Origin: an uncultured Rhodobacterales bacterium
GTDB lineage: Bacteria; Pseudomonadota; Alphaproteobacteria; Rhodobacterales; Rhodobacteraceae
Assembly: GCA_937901055.1 (NCBI GenBank)
Contig: CALCGO010000421.1
Coordinates: 1-5,662 of the forward strand
Direction of reading: 5' to 3'
DNA: 5,662 nucleotides
Part shown: piece after piece, positions 5,237-5,662 of the stretch
Layout of the letters: every line of letters begins with the position of its first letter
How positions within the stretch are numbered: position 1 is the stretch's first letter
Notes under the pieces: generated by a model
Databases searched by the model: none
Seen by the model: only the letters and a program-made list of their open reading frames with translations
Told to the model about the DNA's origin: nothing
Position numbers and translations under genes: made by a program

Positions 5237-5276
5237 TTGCCTACACCACACAATTGGTAATATCCTTGAACCAATT
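5237..5276 (+). promoter_or_regulatory. Probable promoter and autoregulatory operator of the GntR gene
   Basis: The inverted repeat AATTGGT (5252-5258) / ACCAATT (5270-5276) has an 11-nt spacer. A -10-like TAATAT (5258-5263) lies at its left arm, with TTGCCT (5237-5242) as a -35-like element 15 nt upstream, a short spacer. TTGGT/ACCAA half-sites are those bound by PdhR/FadR-type GntR proteins, though their usual spacing is 3 nt. A second partial palindrome, CCAATTTTGG (5271-5280), overlaps the right arm. The position immediately before a GntR gene suggests repression of its own transcription. Confidence 0.5.
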
Positions 5277-5292
5277 TTGGGGGAAATGATTT

Positions 5293-5662
5293 ATGCCATT
5301 CAAGAAAATAGAGCCGGAAAAAGCGGCGAGTGCTATTATTCAGCAAGTTGAACAGCTGATCCTGCGCGGCGTTCTGCGCCCCGGTGAACGGTTGCCCTCG
5401 GAGCGGGAGCTCGCAACCAAATTTGAAGTTTCGCGCCCGACGGTCCGCGACGCGTTGGCAGCACTGGAGGTCAGGGATCTTGTTGTTACACGCCCTGGTG
5501 CGGGCGCATTCGTCGCCCAGGTTCTTGGGTCGGCCTTCGCGCCAGCATTGGTAAAGTTATTTTCCACACATGATGAAGCGCTATTCGACTATCTCTCGTT
5601 TCGTCGCGACCTTGAGGGAATGGCTGCCGCCCGCGCCGCTGAGCACGCGAATGAAACAGATC
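5293..5662 (+). CDS. FadR/PdhR-type GntR transcriptional regulator (5' part; runs off the window)
   Basis: The first 123 residues of a GntR-family repressor of the FadR subfamily; the 3' end lies beyond the window. Residues about 6-75 are the winged helix-turn-helix with the diagnostic LRPGERLPSERELA (28-41) and VSRPTVRDALAALE (46-59), then the wing VTRPGAGAFVA (65-75). From about residue 94 an all-helical FCD ligand-binding domain begins (FDYLSFRRDLEGMAAARAA, 98-116). Members sense carboxylates such as pyruvate, lactate, glycolate or acyl-CoA. The sequence is PdhR/LldR-like, but the ligand and targets cannot be read from this fragment and depend on the genes to the right. The ATG has a G-rich ribosome binding site (GGGGGA, 5279-5284) 8 nt upstream, and the leader carries the inverted repeat described for its promoter. 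Codon use matches the core genes to the left. Confidence 0.94.
   Translation, partial: MPFKKIEPEKAASAIIQQVEQLILRGVLRPGERLPSERELATKFEVSRPTVRDALAALEVRDLVVTRPGAGAFVAQVLGSAFAPALVKLFSTHDEALFDYLSFRRDLEGMAAARAAEHANETD

Overview
The window looks like a chromosomal segment of an alphaproteobacterium, most likely of the Rhodobacterales. That is inferred from the character of the housekeeping proteins (a PfkB-type adenosine kinase, an AraC-Ogt fusion, a PdhR-like GntR regulator) and their G/C-rich codon use; no database search was possible. The window splits into an A/T-rich left part (about 1-1250) that looks acquired and a G/C-richer right part (from about 1660) of ordinary core genes. A transitional stretch of repeats and a doubtful reading frame lies between them.

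Left part (1-1244, plus strand): after a very short doubtful ORF (55-153), two tightly linked genes form an operon. The first is an 86-residue beta-rich protein, possibly with an OB or cold-shock-like fold. The second is a 252-residue cytoplasmic protein with the His / Glu / Cys order of the circularly permuted papain-like (YiiX/NlpC-P60-related) hydrolases. The second gene starts at TTG, and its ribosome binding site overlaps the stop codon of the first. I recognise no named system. This pair is the best candidate here for something undescribed.

Transition (1245-1657): three tandem 11-bp repeats, an inverted copy of the repeat core about 110 bp downstream, and a stretch with coding-like third-position bias but no credible start. 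A small acidic ORF (1658-1867) follows, whose stop codon overlaps that of the convergent adenosine kinase.

Right part: endonuclease III (nth) and the adenosine kinase form a minus-strand operon joined by an ATGA overlap. Divergently, an AraC-type regulator fused to an O6-alkylguanine-DNA methyltransferase reads rightwards. The nth/ada intergenic region holds two inverted AGCGCAA motifs resembling an Ada box, which suggests an alkylation-responsive divergent repair locus (base excision on one side, direct reversal on the other). Next come an OmpA-family, glycine-zipper outer-membrane lipoprotein with a clear intrinsic terminator, and the 5' part of a FadR/PdhR-type GntR regulator. The regulator's probable promoter is embedded in a TTGGT/ACCAA inverted repeat, consistent with autoregulation. 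Its coding sequence runs off the window end.
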